Shown here one piece after another: positions 5,000 through 6,032 of a DNA stretch of 6,032 nucleotides. Position 1 is the first letter of the stretch. Every line of letters begins with the position of its first letter. A model generated the notes under the pieces. That model searched no databases and was not told the DNA's origin. It saw only the letters and a program-made list of their open reading frames with translations. The stretch comes from Actinomycetes bacterium (GTDB lineage: Bacteria; Actinomycetota; Actinomycetes; Streptosporangiales; Streptosporangiaceae), in the NCBI GenBank assembly GCA_023425615.1, contig JAFACJ010000630.1:1-6032 (forward strand). The letters are read 5' to 3'. Position numbers and translations under genes: made by a program.

Positions 5000-6032
5000 G
5001 GTCGCCGCCCTTGATCGCGTGCGTATAGACGGCGTGCAACCGGTTCAGCTCGGGAGACTTCAGCATGCACAGACGCCCGGCAGAGTGGCAGAGCTTAAGG
5101 CCCTTGAAGTTGTCGTACTCGGCGTGATCGGGATCAGTGACCTGCCCGGTGATCACGGCCTCGGCGATCTCGGACACGCCTGTCGCAAGGGGGATCGTGC
5201 AGGTGCCGGGTGCGAAGGCCGTGAGCCGGGCGAAGCTCGTGCGGTAGTCGCGGGCGTCGGCCTCGTCACGCTCGGGTCCGGCGTCGATGGTGGCCCCGGG
5301 CACGAGTTCGGCGATGGTCTCGGCGACCTGTCTGATGGTGTGGTTCTCCCGGTCCGCCCCGACGTTCAGCGTCCGATGGCCTGCCGGGCGTTCCAGAGCC
5401 ACGGTCAGGACGGCGGCCACGTCCGCCACATGGACGAGCGGGCGGCGCTGGGAACCGCCGTTGAGTGGAACGCGGCCCGTCGCGGCCGCCTGAGCGGTCA
5501 TGCGGTTGACGACCGAATCCAGGCGCTGTCTCAGGGATCTACCGTGGACGGTCGCCAGCCGCAGCGTGGTCACGTCCGCCTGATCGCGCAGGACGTCAGC
5601 GACGTGCCGCTCGGCGAGGACCTTGGTGCGGGCGTAGACGCCGAGCGGGTTGGGCTCGGTGTCCTCGGTGACGGTTCCCTCGTGCCGCCCGTAAACGCTG
5701 CATGAGGAGAAGAGCACGTAATGGGGAACCCCGCAGGCGCGGGCCGCCGCTGCGGCCAGGACGGGTGAGCCGAAGTTCAGTTCGACTGACAGGCGCTCGT
5801 CCACGGCACAGGCCGGTTCTCCGACGAGCCCGCCCATGTGGACCACCGCGTCCGCCCCGGTGAGCGCCTTACCGAGCGCGTCGGGATCGCGGACGTCGGC
5901 GTGGACGAACCGGCAGGAGGGCGGGAGGAGGCGGCCCGGATCGTCGGCGCGTTGGTAGATCAGCCCGTCGACCACAGTCACCTCCACGCCCAGGCCGGCG
6001 AGGTGGTGGGCGGCGACGGCGCCGATGTATCC
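4989..6032 (-). CDS. NAD-dependent epimerase/dehydratase (extended SDR), N-terminus beyond window
   Basis: Extended short-chain dehydrogenase acting on a nucleotide sugar with NAD(P). The reading frame stays open to the window edge, where GYIGAVAAHHLAGLGVEVTVV shows the end of the Rossmann GxxGxxG motif; this means the true start lies past 6032 and the GTG at 5987 is internal. The third glycine position of the motif is Ala here. Later motifs, counted from the first visible residue: VVHMGGLVGEPAC (about 63-75), the catalytic Ser region FSSCSVYG (108-115), YARTK (Y133, K137; codons at about 5636-5622), RLATVHGRS, and RPLVHVADVAAVLTVAL in the substrate domain. About 347 residues are visible. The tail after about residue 300 (NFKGLKLCHSAG...GGDRDR) is a little longer than usual. 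The stop is TGA at 4991-4989, inside the next gene. The exact sugar substrate cannot be told. Confidence 0.9.
   Translation of the reverse strand, partial: GYIGAVAAHHLAGLGVEVTVVDGLIYQRADDPGRLLPPSCRFVHADVRDPDALGKALTGADAVVHMGGLVGEPACAVDERLSVELNFGSPVLAAAAARACGVPHYVLFSSCSVYGRHEGTVTEDTEPNPLGVYARTKVLAERHVADVLRDQADVTTLRLATVHGRSLRQRLDSVVNRMTAQAAATGRVPLNGGSQRRPLVHVADVAAVLTVALERPAGHRTLNVGADRENHTIRQVAETIAELVPGATIDAGPERDEADARDYRTSFARLTAFAPGTCTIPLATGVSEIAEAVITGQVTDPDHAEYDNFKGLKLCHSAGRLCMLKSPELNRLHAVYTHAIKGGDRDR

Noticed and set aside
1..6032. CRISPR array, tRNA/rRNA genes, riboswitch or toxin-antitoxin pair
   Set aside because: No regularly spaced repeats, no tRNA-like cloverleaf or conserved rRNA stretches, and no small paired genes were seen on either strand.

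Overview
This is a GC-rich window with strong G/C bias at third codon positions and frequent GTG starts. It fits a Streptomyces-type actinomycete. Nothing in it is a species-level marker. Most genes lie on the minus strand.

Right part (about 3189-6032, read right to left): a sugar-modification operon. It holds an NAD-dependent epimerase/dehydratase whose N-terminus runs off the window at 6032, a DegT/DnrJ/EryC1/StrS-type PLP aminotransferase, and a family 2 glycosyltransferase. The first two overlap by 11 nt. Together they suggest making an amino- or otherwise modified NDP-sugar and attaching it to an unseen acceptor, as in a natural-product or surface-glycan cluster. The aminotransferase is only 271 aa. 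It appears to have lost about 100 internal residues in frame between the N-terminal substrate motif and the EDAAHA motif, so this step is probably dead.

Middle part (about 1868-3188): an insertion-sequence scar. From left to right it holds (a) 27 codons of the C-terminus of an unidentified minus-strand gene, (b) a complete, apparently intact IS982-family element of about 979 bp with 17-bp inverted repeats and a possible 3-bp GGC target duplication, and (c) a decayed, truncated 5' piece of an IS5-family transposase on the plus strand. The simplest reading is that a gene of the sugar operon was hit by an IS5-type element, that IS982 then landed at the tip of that element, and that the rest of the gene was lost.

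Left part (about 3-1871): a plus-strand gene for a 163-aa cysteine-rich protein of unknown function, and a complete minus-strand 12-helix MFS exporter that diverges from it across 135 bp. The exporter could export the product of the cluster, but that link is only positional.

I see no RNA gene, CRISPR array, riboswitch or convincing factor-independent terminator, and no wholly new system. The most notable features are the internally deleted aminotransferase and the layered IS scar with its orphan gene tail.
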